Positions 7,343 through 13,762 of a stretch of 15,742 nucleotides of DNA are shown here, piece after piece. Position numbers and translations under genes: made by a program. This DNA comes from Hydrogenothermaceae bacterium. GTDB taxonomy: Bacteria; Aquificota; Aquificia; Aquificales; Hydrogenothermaceae. The notes under the pieces were generated by a model that was not told the origin of the DNA, made no database searches, and saw nothing but the letters and a program-made list of their open reading frames with translations. Position 1 is the stretch's first letter; the number at the start of each line of letters is the position of its first letter. Where the stretch lies: positions 1 to 15,742 of the forward strand of contig WFXI01000022.1 of assembly GCA_015490675.1 (NCBI GenBank). Direction: 5' to 3'.

Positions 7343-7372
7343 AGGGGCTGTTAATGCCCCTTTAATTTATTA
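7343..7372. terminator. Bidirectional hairpin terminator between convergent operons
   Basis: A 6-bp stem AGGGGC/GCCCCT (7343-7348 with 7356-7361) encloses a 7-nt loop and is followed on the plus strand by TTTAATTTATTATATT. On the minus strand the same hairpin is followed by AAAGGTTTTATTTT. The T-runs are interrupted, so it is moderate in both directions. The stop codon of the minus-strand TlpA-like gene lies inside the loop (7351-7353). Confidence 0.65.
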
Positions 7373-7842
7373 TATTTAGTAAGAGCTTCATCTAAAAATT
7401 TTCTTAGATTTTCCTCAGTTACAGCTCCATATATAATTACAAGTTTTTTCCCTTTTGGTGTAATTATATAAGTAGTTGGAGTTCCTGGGACAGGAAATCT
7501 AACTTGATTTAACCTGTTATTTGAATAAATAGGAAATTCTTTATCTGAGAAATCGTTTTTTTTAGAATCTATAGCCAATCCTATTAGATAAAACTTATCC
7601 TTATATTTATCTTCACTTAACACTTTTTTCAATATAGGAATTTCTTCCATACAGGAGGAACAACTATATGCCATAAAGTTTAATATGATTATTTTATCCT
7701 CTGGCAAAGGAATTTTGTTTCCTTCATAGTCTATAACAATTGCATCTTTAGGAATTTTAGAGACTTTTTTCTCTTCAGTTTTTTGACAGGCAATAATAAA
7801 AATTAATAAAGAATATAAAAACAACTGAATAAATTTTTTCAT
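7351..7842 (-). CDS. TlpA/ResA-like thiol-disulfide lipoprotein
   Basis: This 163-residue lipoprotein has the lipobox FIIAC with Cys19. The mature part is a thioredoxin fold. A strand IIILNFMAY leads into the active site Cys61-Ser-Ser-Cys64 and then MEEIPIL. A second strand is FYLIGLAIDS (84-93), and the cis-proline loop is PVPGTPTTYII (Thr121-Pro122). The C-terminal helix follows EENLRKFLDEAL. TlpA/ResA-type proteins reduce disulfides outside the cytoplasmic membrane, for example on apocytochrome c or copper-site proteins. The CSSC dipeptide differs from the common CxPC, so its redox potential is uncertain. The ATG follows the upstream gene's stop as TAATG (1-nt overlap), so it is coupled to the 137-aa protein. 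It ends in the shared terminator hairpin. Subcellular placement in the inner or outer membrane is not certain. Confidence 0.88.
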   Translation of the reverse strand: MKKFIQLFLYSLLIFIIACQKTEEKKVSKIPKDAIVIDYEGNKIPLPEDKIIILNFMAYSCSSCMEEIPILKKVLSEDKYKDKFYLIGLAIDSKKNDFSDKEFPIYSNNRLNQVRFPVPGTPTTYIITPKGKKLVIIYGAVTEENLRKFLDEALTKYNKLKGH

Positions 7843-8255
7843 TAAACCTTCTCCTGAACCCTTAAAACCTTTCCATAAAATTCTAAAGAATCAACAATTT
7901 CTTTATCTACTTTTGTAGTTCTTTCATCTTTAGCATCTCTAAGATGTACTTTATCATCTTCTATTTTTAGGAATTTAAATAATCCCCATTTTCCTTTTTC
8001 TTTAAAAAATACAATATCCCCTTCTTCAGGTTTTAAAGGAGGTATTTTCCCTATAAGTACCCAAATGTCTCTTATTTTTAACCAAAATGTATTTTCTTTA
8101 AAATTTTCTATACCTTCAACTAAAATTAAAGGAGTCTCTACATCTTTTAACTTTTCAATTTTATCTTCTTCTATAAGCTCAAAAGCATTTAAAAATACAG
8201 TAGGTATCCTATTTTGTTGGTTTTCTTGGTGCTTTTCTTGTTGGGATAACTGCAT
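7842..8255 (-). CDS. 137-aa conserved hypothetical; possible degenerate S24/LexA-like beta domain
   Basis: I do not recognise this gene with confidence. A polar, Gln-rich N-terminus (residues 2-14) leads into a mixed region. The C-terminal part (about 75-135) is beta-rich: LKPEEGDIVFFKEKGKWGL, then LFKFLKIEDDKVHLRDA and VDSLEFYGKVLRV. The order GDIV, then a strand with Lys, then a closing GKV strand resembles the S24/LexA-type peptidase fold, with the Lys of LFKFL where the catalytic lysine would be. No serine of the GxSM type is present, so it would not cut itself. No HTH, signal peptide or membrane helix is seen. Its ATG lies 47 nt inside the end of the 87-aa gene with an AGCAGG upstream. 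No alternative ATG, GTG or TTG exists in the first part, so this start is likely. The S24 likeness is a weak guess. Confidence 0.6.
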   Translation of the reverse strand: MQLSQQEKHQENQQNRIPTVFLNAFELIEEDKIEKLKDVETPLILVEGIENFKENTFWLKIRDIWVLIGKIPPLKPEEGDIVFFKEKGKWGLFKFLKIEDDKVHLRDAKDERTTKVDKEIVDSLEFYGKVLRVQEKV

Positions 8256-8472
8256 TTCTAGCCTGCTCTTTTAATATATTTATAGATTGTGCTGTCATAA
8301 AAAATGCATGCTCTAAATTTATCAATGCAGCTTGCAAATCTTTATCTTCAGTTTCAAATCTCATTTGTCTTAATTCCCTATGAAGTTCATCTAAAGCTGT
8401 TCCTAGCTCAAATGCAAATGTAAAAACTCTTGCAACAAAGTCTTCTAGATGTGCCTTTTCTTCTTTTGTCAT
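8209..8472 (-). CDS. 87-aa helical conserved hypothetical protein
   Basis: Function is not recognised. The 87 residues are almost wholly helical by composition, with three predicted helices: about 3-36 (rich in Phe, Leu, Glu), about 43-58 and about 58-72. A basic proline-containing tail follows (VIPTRKAPRKPTK). There is no signal peptide or membrane helix, so a cytoplasmic helical bundle, perhaps an oligomer, is likely. An AGAGGT Shine-Dalgarno (plus-strand bases 8479-8484) is correctly spaced. An extended -10 promoter lies about 35 nt upstream, so this is the first gene of the trio ending with the TlpA-like lipoprotein. The tail-coding bases also encode the start of the 137-aa protein in another frame, which is unusual for non-phage genes. 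Confidence 0.7.
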   Translation of the reverse strand: MTKEEKAHLEDFVARVFTFAFELGTALDELHRELRQMRFETEDKDLQAALINLEHAFFMTAQSINILKEQARNAVIPTRKAPRKPTK

Positions 8473-8507
8473 TTATTTACCTCTAACATTATTTAATTTT
8501 AGTAGAT

Positions 8508-8516
8508 ATTATAGCA
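8508..8516 (-). promoter_or_regulatory. Extended -10 promoter for the 87-aa/137-aa/TlpA trio
   Basis: The minus strand reads TGCTATAAT, a perfect -10 with the extended TGn. No good -35 is seen at 16-18 nt. Transcription would begin near 8502, giving a leader of about 30 nt before the ATG at 8472. The remaining 170-nt intergenic stretch (8473-8642) otherwise holds the divergent hsp20 promoter and AT-rich sequence. Confidence 0.55.
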
Positions 8517-8578
8517 TTGAGTGAATACTTTTCAGTGATAATAAGCATAATTTTTCCATAAAAATTTTATAAAAATAC

Positions 8579-8607
8579 TTGACAAAATTTTAGTATAGTA
8601 TTATAAT
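8579..8607 (+). promoter_or_regulatory. Perfect consensus sigma-70 promoter of hsp20
   Basis: TTGACA at 8579-8584, a 17-nt spacer and TATAAT at 8602-8607 match the consensus at all twelve positions. Transcription should begin near 8614. The leader contains the strong Shine-Dalgarno GGGAGGT (8628-8634). No CIRCE-type inverted repeat (TTAGCACTC-N9-GAGTGCTAA) is present. Two imperfect 11-nt direct copies at 8517-8527 and 8531-8541 lie upstream. Confidence 0.85.
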
Positions 8608-8642
8608 ATATCTAGAAATTTAAAAGAGGGAGGTTAGTCAAA

Positions 8643-9104
8643 ATGGAAAGAAGAAATTTACCAACTTTTGGAGGAAATGTTTGGAATCCATTTAGAGAAA
8701 TTGCAAGAATTGAGAACGAGTTAAATAAACTAATTGGAGAAGTAATGCCTGTAATGAAACAAGTTCCTGCAGAAGTTCAAGTATGGGCTCCAAGAGTTGA
8801 TGTTTACGAAAAGGATAACAATATAGTGGTTGAAGCTGAAATTCCTGGAGCTAAAAAGGAAAATATTGAAGTTAAGATTAAGGACAATGCAGTAATCATT
8901 AAAGGTGAAGTAAAAAGAGAAGAAGAGAAAAAAGAAGAAAACTACTACAGAAGTGAAAGATTCTACGGAACATTTGAAAGAGTTATTCCTCTTCCAGTAG
9001 AAGTTAAGGCTGAAGAAGCCAAAGCTGAAATCAAAGATGGAATCCTCAAACTGACAATTCCTAAGGCTACTGCTGAAAAAGAAGTGAAAGTAACAATAGA
9101 GTAA
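8643..9104 (+). CDS. hsp20: Small heat shock protein, Hsp20/alpha-crystallin family
   Basis: This 153-residue ATP-independent chaperone holds unfolding proteins in a refoldable state. The N-terminal arm (1-45) contains the WNPFREIARIENELNKL segment typical of bacterial class A members. The alpha-crystallin domain spans about 47-140: WAPRVDVYEKDNNIVVEAEI, IPGAKKENIEVKI, then the loop with many Lys/Glu (REEEKKEENYY), FYGTFERVIPLP and the hallmark DGILKLTIPKA. The short C-terminus ends in EVKVTIE, where VKV can serve as the I/V-x-I/V anchor used for oligomer assembly. The gene is monocistronic: a perfect consensus promoter lies upstream and a strong intrinsic terminator follows 7 nt after the stop. 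This arrangement suggests high expression, fitting a thermophile. The family is certain. Confidence 0.97.
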   Translation: MERRNLPTFGGNVWNPFREIARIENELNKLIGEVMPVMKQVPAEVQVWAPRVDVYEKDNNIVVEAEIPGAKKENIEVKIKDNAVIIKGEVKREEEKKEENYYRSERFYGTFERVIPLPVEVKAEEAKAEIKDGILKLTIPKATAEKEVKVTIE

Positions 9105-9110
9105 TTACAT

Positions 9111-9144
9111 TAGGAGGGGAATTGCTCCCCTTCTATATTTTTTT
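9111..9144 (+). terminator. Strong intrinsic terminator after hsp20
   Basis: A 10-bp stem TAGGAGGGGA/TCCCCTTCTA (9111-9120 with 9126-9135, one G-U pair) closes a 5-nt loop and is followed by TA and seven T's (9138-9144). The T-run directly abuts the extended -10 of the next gene. Confidence 0.92.
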
Positions 9145-9152
9145 GCTAAAAT
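9144..9152 (+). promoter_or_regulatory. Extended -10 promoter giving a probable leaderless mRNA
   Basis: TGCTAAAAT is an extended -10 whose last base lies 6 nt before the ATG at 9159. Transcription would therefore start at or next to the A of the ATG. No Shine-Dalgarno is present between the hsp20 terminator and the ATG, which agrees with leaderless translation. No convincing -35 is seen, since that position lies in the terminator stem. Confidence 0.55.
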
Positions 9153-9158
9153 AAATGT

Positions 9159-9431
9159 ATGCTTAAAATATACCATTACGATGAAGAAAACTTTCATATA
9201 GTTTTTAGGGTTGAGGCAGAGGAAGGGATAAAAATCATCTCAAAAATTTTATCTCATATTAAAGATGACTTTTATATAGACTGGTTATACACATTAGAAG
9301 AGTTAAATGAAAGAAACCCTATATTATTCAAAAAAATTGATATAAAAAAAGTATCAAATGGTAATAGAAACTACATTTTAATAACGCCAGACAGCAAAGA
9401 AATAGAAATTCTTGCTTTAATTCCTGTATAA
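9159..9431 (+). CDS. 90-aa hypothetical protein upstream of trpE
   Basis: I do not recognise this protein. It is 90 residues, acidic to neutral, without a signal peptide, membrane helix or cysteine. The pattern is a strand-helix-strand arrangement: LKIYHYDEENFHIVFRVEA, then a helix GIKIISKILSHIK, a WLYTLEELNE stretch, then KIDIKKVSNGNRNYILITPD and a final strand IEILALIPV. It looks like a small, ordered cytoplasmic protein, possibly ligand-binding or regulatory. The start has no Shine-Dalgarno but sits 6 nt after an extended -10, so it is probably leaderless. The trpE ATG follows 26 nt downstream with no terminator, so the two are probably cotranscribed. Whether it acts on tryptophan synthesis is unknown. 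Confidence 0.7.
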   Translation: MLKIYHYDEENFHIVFRVEAEEGIKIISKILSHIKDDFYIDWLYTLEELNERNPILFKKIDIKKVSNGNRNYILITPDSKEIEILALIPV

Positions 9432-9457
9432 TTTTTTCTAAAAAAGTTGGAGATGAA

Positions 9458-10945
9458 ATGTCTCTAAATATTTCTCAAGAAGAATTCATAAAGTTATCAC
9501 AAGAATATAACGTAATTCCTGTATACAAAGAAATCGTTTTAGATATTGATACTCCTTTATCAGTTTTCCTAAAGACTAAATCTTCAGATAGATTTTCCTT
9601 TTTATTTGAAAGTGTAGAAAAAGGAGAAAACAAAGGAAGATATTCTTTTATTGGTTCGTCGAAACCTGTTTATATAAAAACAAAAGGAAAATACACAATA
9701 AAGTATAATCTCGGAAAAACTGAAATAGTTGAAAGTGATAAACCTTTAAATGAAATAAAAAATATTGTAAAGAACTTTAAGCCTGCAAAATTTGAGGATT
9801 TACCTCCATTTTGGGGTGGATTAGTTGGATATATAGGATACGATGTAATAAAGTTTTATGAGCCTGTTCCTGATGAAAATCCTGATGTTTTAAAGTTACC
9901 TGATGTATTTTTATTTTTAAGTGATGAGGTTATAGCGTTTGATAATTTAAACAACAAAATAAAAATTATCGTTTCAGCTATTTTAGATGAAAGTAAAAAA
10001 CCAGAAGAAGAATATAAAAAAGCCTTAGAAAAAATTGAAAATATTGAAAATAAATTATCAAAAGATTATTCGATAAAAAGAATAGAACCAAAAAAAATAC
10101 AGTCTGTTTCTTTAGAAAAATGGAAATCTAATTTTACAAAAGAAAATTTCTTAAAAGCAGTTCAAAAAGCAAAAGAATACATAAGAGAAGGAGATATTAT
10201 TCAGGTAGTTTTATCTCAAAGATTTTCTAAAAATCTAGAAGCTGACCCGTTAGATATCTACAGAGCTGTTAGAGTAATAAACCCATCACCTTACCTTTTT
10301 TATTTAGATTTACAGGATATTAAATTGATTGGGTCATCTCCTGAAATTTTAGTATCTGTTAAAGATGGAAAAATATTTACAAAACCTATAGCAGGAACAA
10401 GACCAAGAGGTAAAACTAAAGAAGAAGATGAAGCACTAAAACAAAACCTCTTATCTGATGAAAAAGAAAAAGCAGAGCATTTAATGCTTGTAGATTTAGC
10501 AAGGAATGATGTTGGTAAAGTAGCTAAACCTCAGAGTGTAAAAGTTGACAACTTTATGTATGTAGAAAATTATTCCCATGTTATGCATATAGTTTCAGAT
10601 GTTTCTGGAGAAATGAGAGAAGATATAACTCCTTTAGATGTGCTAATTTCTGTTTTCCCAGTTGGAACTGTTAGCGGGGCTCCAAAAGTTAGAGCTATGC
10701 AAATTATTGAAGAGTTAGAACCTGATAAAAGGGGAGTATATGCAGGAGCAGTAGGATATATATCTTTTGATGGAAATTTGGATACTGCTATAGCTATAAG
10801 AACTGCTGTTATAGAAGGAAACAATATCCATATACAGGCTGGAGCAGGAATAGTTGCAGATTCAGTTCCAGAAAAAGAATATGAAGAGACAGTAAATAAA
10901 GCTAAAGCACTAATAAAGGCGGTGGAAATAGCTGAAAATAGCTAA
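9458..10945 (+). CDS. trpE: Anthranilate synthase component I
   Basis: This 495-residue enzyme converts chorismate to anthranilate, using ammonia supplied by the TrpG glutaminase subunit, as the first step of tryptophan synthesis. The N-terminal domain contains FLFESVEKG (48-56), the counterpart of the LLES region that binds inhibitory tryptophan. NPSPYLFY (275-282) is the second part of that site, so feedback inhibition is likely. The chorismate-binding domain is complete: PIAGTRPRG (310-318), LVDLARND (344-351), YSHVMHIVSDVSGEM (372-386), GTVSGAPKVRAM (403-414) and AGAGIVADSVPEKE (461-474). The length fits a stand-alone TrpE. GGAGAT precedes the ATG at the usual spacing. No trpG, trpD or leader peptide with Trp codons is nearby, so the trp genes appear scattered. 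Its TAA overlaps the stop of the convergent diguanylate cyclase gene. Confidence 0.96.
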   Translation: MSLNISQEEFIKLSQEYNVIPVYKEIVLDIDTPLSVFLKTKSSDRFSFLFESVEKGENKGRYSFIGSSKPVYIKTKGKYTIKYNLGKTEIVESDKPLNEIKNIVKNFKPAKFEDLPPFWGGLVGYIGYDVIKFYEPVPDENPDVLKLPDVFLFLSDEVIAFDNLNNKIKIIVSAILDESKKPEEEYKKALEKIENIENKLSKDYSIKRIEPKKIQSVSLEKWKSNFTKENFLKAVQKAKEYIREGDIIQVVLSQRFSKNLEADPLDIYRAVRVINPSPYLFYLDLQDIKLIGSSPEILVSVKDGKIFTKPIAGTRPRGKTKEEDEALKQNLLSDEKEKAEHLMLVDLARNDVGKVAKPQSVKVDNFMYVENYSHVMHIVSDVSGEMREDITPLDVLISVFPVGTVSGAPKVRAMQIIEELEPDKRGVYAGAVGYISFDGNLDTAIAIRTAVIEGNNIHIQAGAGIVADSVPEKEYEETVNKAKALIKAVEIAENS

Positions 10946-12651
10946 GCTACAACCTTGTTTCTGCCAGTTTCTTTAGCTTTATATAATTTTTTATCTGCCC
11001 TTATTATAACTTCGTATATATTCCTGTCTGTATCTTTCGCTTCTTCAACACCTATACTAACTGTATATTTTAAACTTGTAGTATCATCGATTTTTATTTC
11101 TCTACTTTCTACAGAGTGTCTGATTTTTTCTGCTATTTCTTTGGCCTTTTCTAGATCTGCACCTGGTAAGACAACCAAAAATTCTTCACCACCTAGCCTA
11201 ACAATATAGTCTCTTTTGCTTACTATATTTTTTATAGTATTTGCAAAATCTTGCAAAACAATATCTCCAACATCATGACCATATGTATCATTTATTTTTT
11301 TAAAGTGATCTATATCCATCAAAATTACAGATATAGGAACTTTTTTTAATTTAGATGTCTCAAAAACATTCTCTATTAACCTAGATAGAGCTCTTCTATT
11401 TAGTACTTTTGTTAATGGGTCTATAAAACTGTCTTTGGCATATCTTTTTATTTTTATGTTTAAGCTTTCTATAAATTCTCTTAATTCCTCTCCCATTTTT
11501 AGAATATGAAGTTTTAAAATATCTATCTCATCTAATATTGCGAATTCTTTTTTGAGTTTTTCATCTATCATATTTGAATATTTTTGAAGAACAGTAAATC
11601 TCTTATTAGATATGCTTTCTGTTAAATGTATTATTTCTTTAATTCTTTTTTCAAGACTTTTTCCTACTATAAACACTACTAGAATTAAGGAAATTAAAAT
11701 TACAAGATAAAAAATTAGCATTGCAAATACACTTTTGTAAAAGTTATCAAATATAAGGCTTACATCTTCTAAAATGGCAATATATCCTAAATTTTTACCT
11801 TCAAAATCTTTTACTGGATAAAGAGAAATAAGAAGTTTTGTATCTCCGTAATCTAATGTTTTATAGTACTCATTTTCTTTTATATTAGTAAATACTTCTC
11901 TTAAATTACCTAATAGAACTGGATCTATATTACCAACAACAAAGAAGTCATGGACCTTATTATAAGTTCGATTAATATGAGTAAATACCTTATTAAATAA
12001 TTTTTTCTTTAAATTTTCTCTATTAATAATTAAAATTGCATCTTTATTTAAGTGATTTTTAAATATAGGTAATAATGATTCTAAACTTTTTCCTATAGAC
12101 AATGCCCCAATAATTTTTTTTCTATATTTAAGGGGATATACATATCTTATTCCATAAAAGTATTTACAAACAAATATCGATGAAATAGGTTCTTTACTTT
12201 CTAGAGCCTTTTTTATATCCAATCTAAAATCAAGTAAATACTTATCACCTAAATCTTCAATGTTCCCAATTATAGAATCTGTGAAGTTTATTACTGAATT
12301 CCCATTTTTGTCTACTATGTGAAGTTCTGAAATGTTAAATTCTTTCTTTAAGACCTCCCACTTGTCTTTTAGCAACTGATACAATTTAGCTTTGTTCTTA
12401 TTTACAACTTCTTTAGAAATTTCTTTTTGAGAAGCTAAAAGAAATGCTATTGAATAAATGAGTTTTTTTTGCTCTTCATTTATAAGCTCTAATGATTTTT
12501 TATTATTTTCATATCTTTCCTGAAGTTCTTTTTCTTTTATTTTTAGCAGCGATATAAACTCATAAGAAAATAGAATGATAAAAGTTAATGTTAGTGCACT
12601 TATAATAAAGAATATAAACCTATAAATAAACCTAGACTTATACTTATACAT
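10942..12651 (-). CDS. Membrane-bound diguanylate cyclase with periplasmic Cache-like sensor
   Basis: This 569-residue enzyme makes cyclic di-GMP from two GTP. A first membrane helix lies at about 12-33 and a periplasmic sensor at about 40-305. The sensor contains LHIVDKNGNSVIN (110-122), YFYGIRYVYPL (164-174) and IIGALSIGKSLESLLPIF (180-197), patterns seen in double-Cache sensors. A second helix at about 307-330 is followed by a HAMP-like linker and coiled coil (331-403). The GGDEF domain (404-566) has DPLTKVLNRR (411-420), DIDHFKKINDTYGHDVGD (446-463) and the catalytic GGEEF (487-491), so it should be active. The inhibitory RxxD site five residues before GGEEF is absent (SKRD instead). It is last in the minus-strand group with the IclR and DapE-like genes, 49 nt after DapE. 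An AGGT lies 10 nt before the ATG. The ligand is unknown. Confidence 0.93.
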   Translation of the reverse strand: MYKYKSRFIYRFIFFIISALTLTFIILFSYEFISLLKIKEKELQERYENNKKSLELINEEQKKLIYSIAFLLASQKEISKEVVNKNKAKLYQLLKDKWEVLKKEFNISELHIVDKNGNSVINFTDSIIGNIEDLGDKYLLDFRLDIKKALESKEPISSIFVCKYFYGIRYVYPLKYRKKIIGALSIGKSLESLLPIFKNHLNKDAILIINRENLKKKLFNKVFTHINRTYNKVHDFFVVGNIDPVLLGNLREVFTNIKENEYYKTLDYGDTKLLISLYPVKDFEGKNLGYIAILEDVSLIFDNFYKSVFAMLIFYLVILISLILVVFIVGKSLEKRIKEIIHLTESISNKRFTVLQKYSNMIDEKLKKEFAILDEIDILKLHILKMGEELREFIESLNIKIKRYAKDSFIDPLTKVLNRRALSRLIENVFETSKLKKVPISVILMDIDHFKKINDTYGHDVGDIVLQDFANTIKNIVSKRDYIVRLGGEEFLVVLPGADLEKAKEIAEKIRHSVESREIKIDDTTSLKYTVSIGVEEAKDTDRNIYEVIIRADKKLYKAKETGRNKVVA

Positions 12652-12700
12652 AATAAAATTACCTGTGATTTTTCCCTTCCCCCAAAATTTCGGAAAAAAG

Positions 12701-13762
12701 TTAATTTTCTAAAAATGATTTAAAAATATTGAAATTTTCAACTATATTCTTTATTTCCACATATTCATTCTTTTGATGAGCCTGTGAAGCATTACCTGGT
12801 CCAAAATTAACAGCATCTATACCGTATAATGATAATCTTGCAACATCTGTCCATGCTTGCTTTGCTTCAACAGGTAAATTAAACTTTCTTATAAACTCTT
12901 GCAATAGTACATTGTCCAAACAAACCCTTCCTGAGGGACAAAGGTCTGTAAATTCTACTTTGGCCTCCCCATTAACAATATTTAATATATCTTTTTTTGC
13001 CTCTTCTATAGTTTTTCCCGGAGCAAATCTATAATTTACATTTATAACAAATTTATCAGGTATTATATTCCTTCCTCCAGAAAAGTCAACCATAGTTGCA
13101 TTCATTACCTCATAAAACTTCATACCTTCAAATTCATACTCTTTTATTCCAAAGTCTGAAAGCCTTTTTAGAAAATTAACAGATTTATGTATAGCATTTT
13201 CCCCCTGCCAAGGTCTTGCAGAGTGAGCTCTTTTTCCTTCAAAGATAATAGAAGCATGCATAGTTCCAAGACAACCAACCTGAACTTTGTTGTCGGTAGG
13301 TTCTAAAGCAAAAGCTAAATCTGCTTTCTGTATAATGTTAAATTCTTTTAATAGAGGTTCCAAACCATTATCAATATATGGTCCTTCTTCCTTTTCATAG
13401 AAAACATATATAGTGTTAAATCTTTTCTCTTTATTATAGAAATAATCTACTAGACCCATCATAACTGCCAGACCAGCTTTCATATCACTGGCACCAAGTC
13501 CATATACTTTTCCATCAAGGATTTGACCTGTGTATTCATTTTCTCCAGGAACAGTATCTAAATGACCAACAAGTGCTATAGTTTTTTTAGAAGAGTCAAA
13601 ATTATCATGGGCTAAAATAGAATTGTTATATCTGATGATATTTTCTTTTGGATAAAATTTATTTAAGAAACTTTCAACAAAATCAGCTATCTCTTTTTCA
13701 TTCCCAATAACTGATGGTATTTCAACTAAAGTTTTAGTATATTCTACTAACTTATTTTCCAT
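12701..13762 (-). CDS. dapE: M20-family metallopeptidase, probable succinyl-diaminopimelate desuccinylase
   Basis: This 353-residue M20 hydrolase has the di-zinc site in full. VGHLDTVPG supplies His67 and Asp69, GLGASDMKAG supplies Asp93, and YEKEEG supplies Glu125 (base) and Glu126. LEPT supplies Glu154, and the C-terminal GPGNASQAHQKNEYV supplies His329. The bacterial dimerisation lid lies between about 165 and 280 and contains CLGTMHASIIFEGKRAHSARP. The overall motifs fit the DapE branch best. That enzyme removes succinate from N-succinyl-LL-diaminopimelate in lysine and peptidoglycan precursor synthesis. ArgE-type or acetyl-lysine deacetylases are the alternatives, because M20 specificity is hard to read from motifs. 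Its ATG lies 16 nt inside the IclR-family gene, so the two are translationally coupled, an unusual pairing for a biosynthetic enzyme. Confidence 0.82.
   Translation of the reverse strand: MENKLVEYTKTLVEIPSVIGNEKEIADFVESFLNKFYPKENIIRYNNSILAHDNFDSSKKTIALVGHLDTVPGENEYTGQILDGKVYGLGASDMKAGLAVMMGLVDYFYNKEKRFNTIYVFYEKEEGPYIDNGLEPLLKEFNIIQKADLAFALEPTDNKVQVGCLGTMHASIIFEGKRAHSARPWQGENAIHKSVNFLKRLSDFGIKEYEFEGMKFYEVMNATMVDFSGGRNIIPDKFVINVNYRFAPGKTIEEAKKDILNIVNGEAKVEFTDLCPSGRVCLDNVLLQEFIRKFNLPVEAKQAWTDVARLSLYGIDAVNFGPGNASQAHQKNEYVEIKNIVENFNIFKSFLEN

Noticed and set aside
8065..8274. Plus-strand frame of 69 residues.
   Set aside because: Antisense to the 137-aa gene, Ser/Phe-rich, without start signals.
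8473..8642. CIRCE/HrcA operator before hsp20.
   Set aside because: No TTAGCACTC-N9-GAGTGCTAA-like palindrome; the GAGTG at 8519-8523 has no matching partner.
9431..9458. Tryptophan attenuator or leader peptide before trpE.
   Set aside because: The gap is 26 nt, with no Trp-codon leader and no alternative hairpins.
10570..11209. Frames opposite the trpE end and the GGDEF-coding region.
   Set aside because: Both lie wholly within genes with unmistakable motifs on the other strand.
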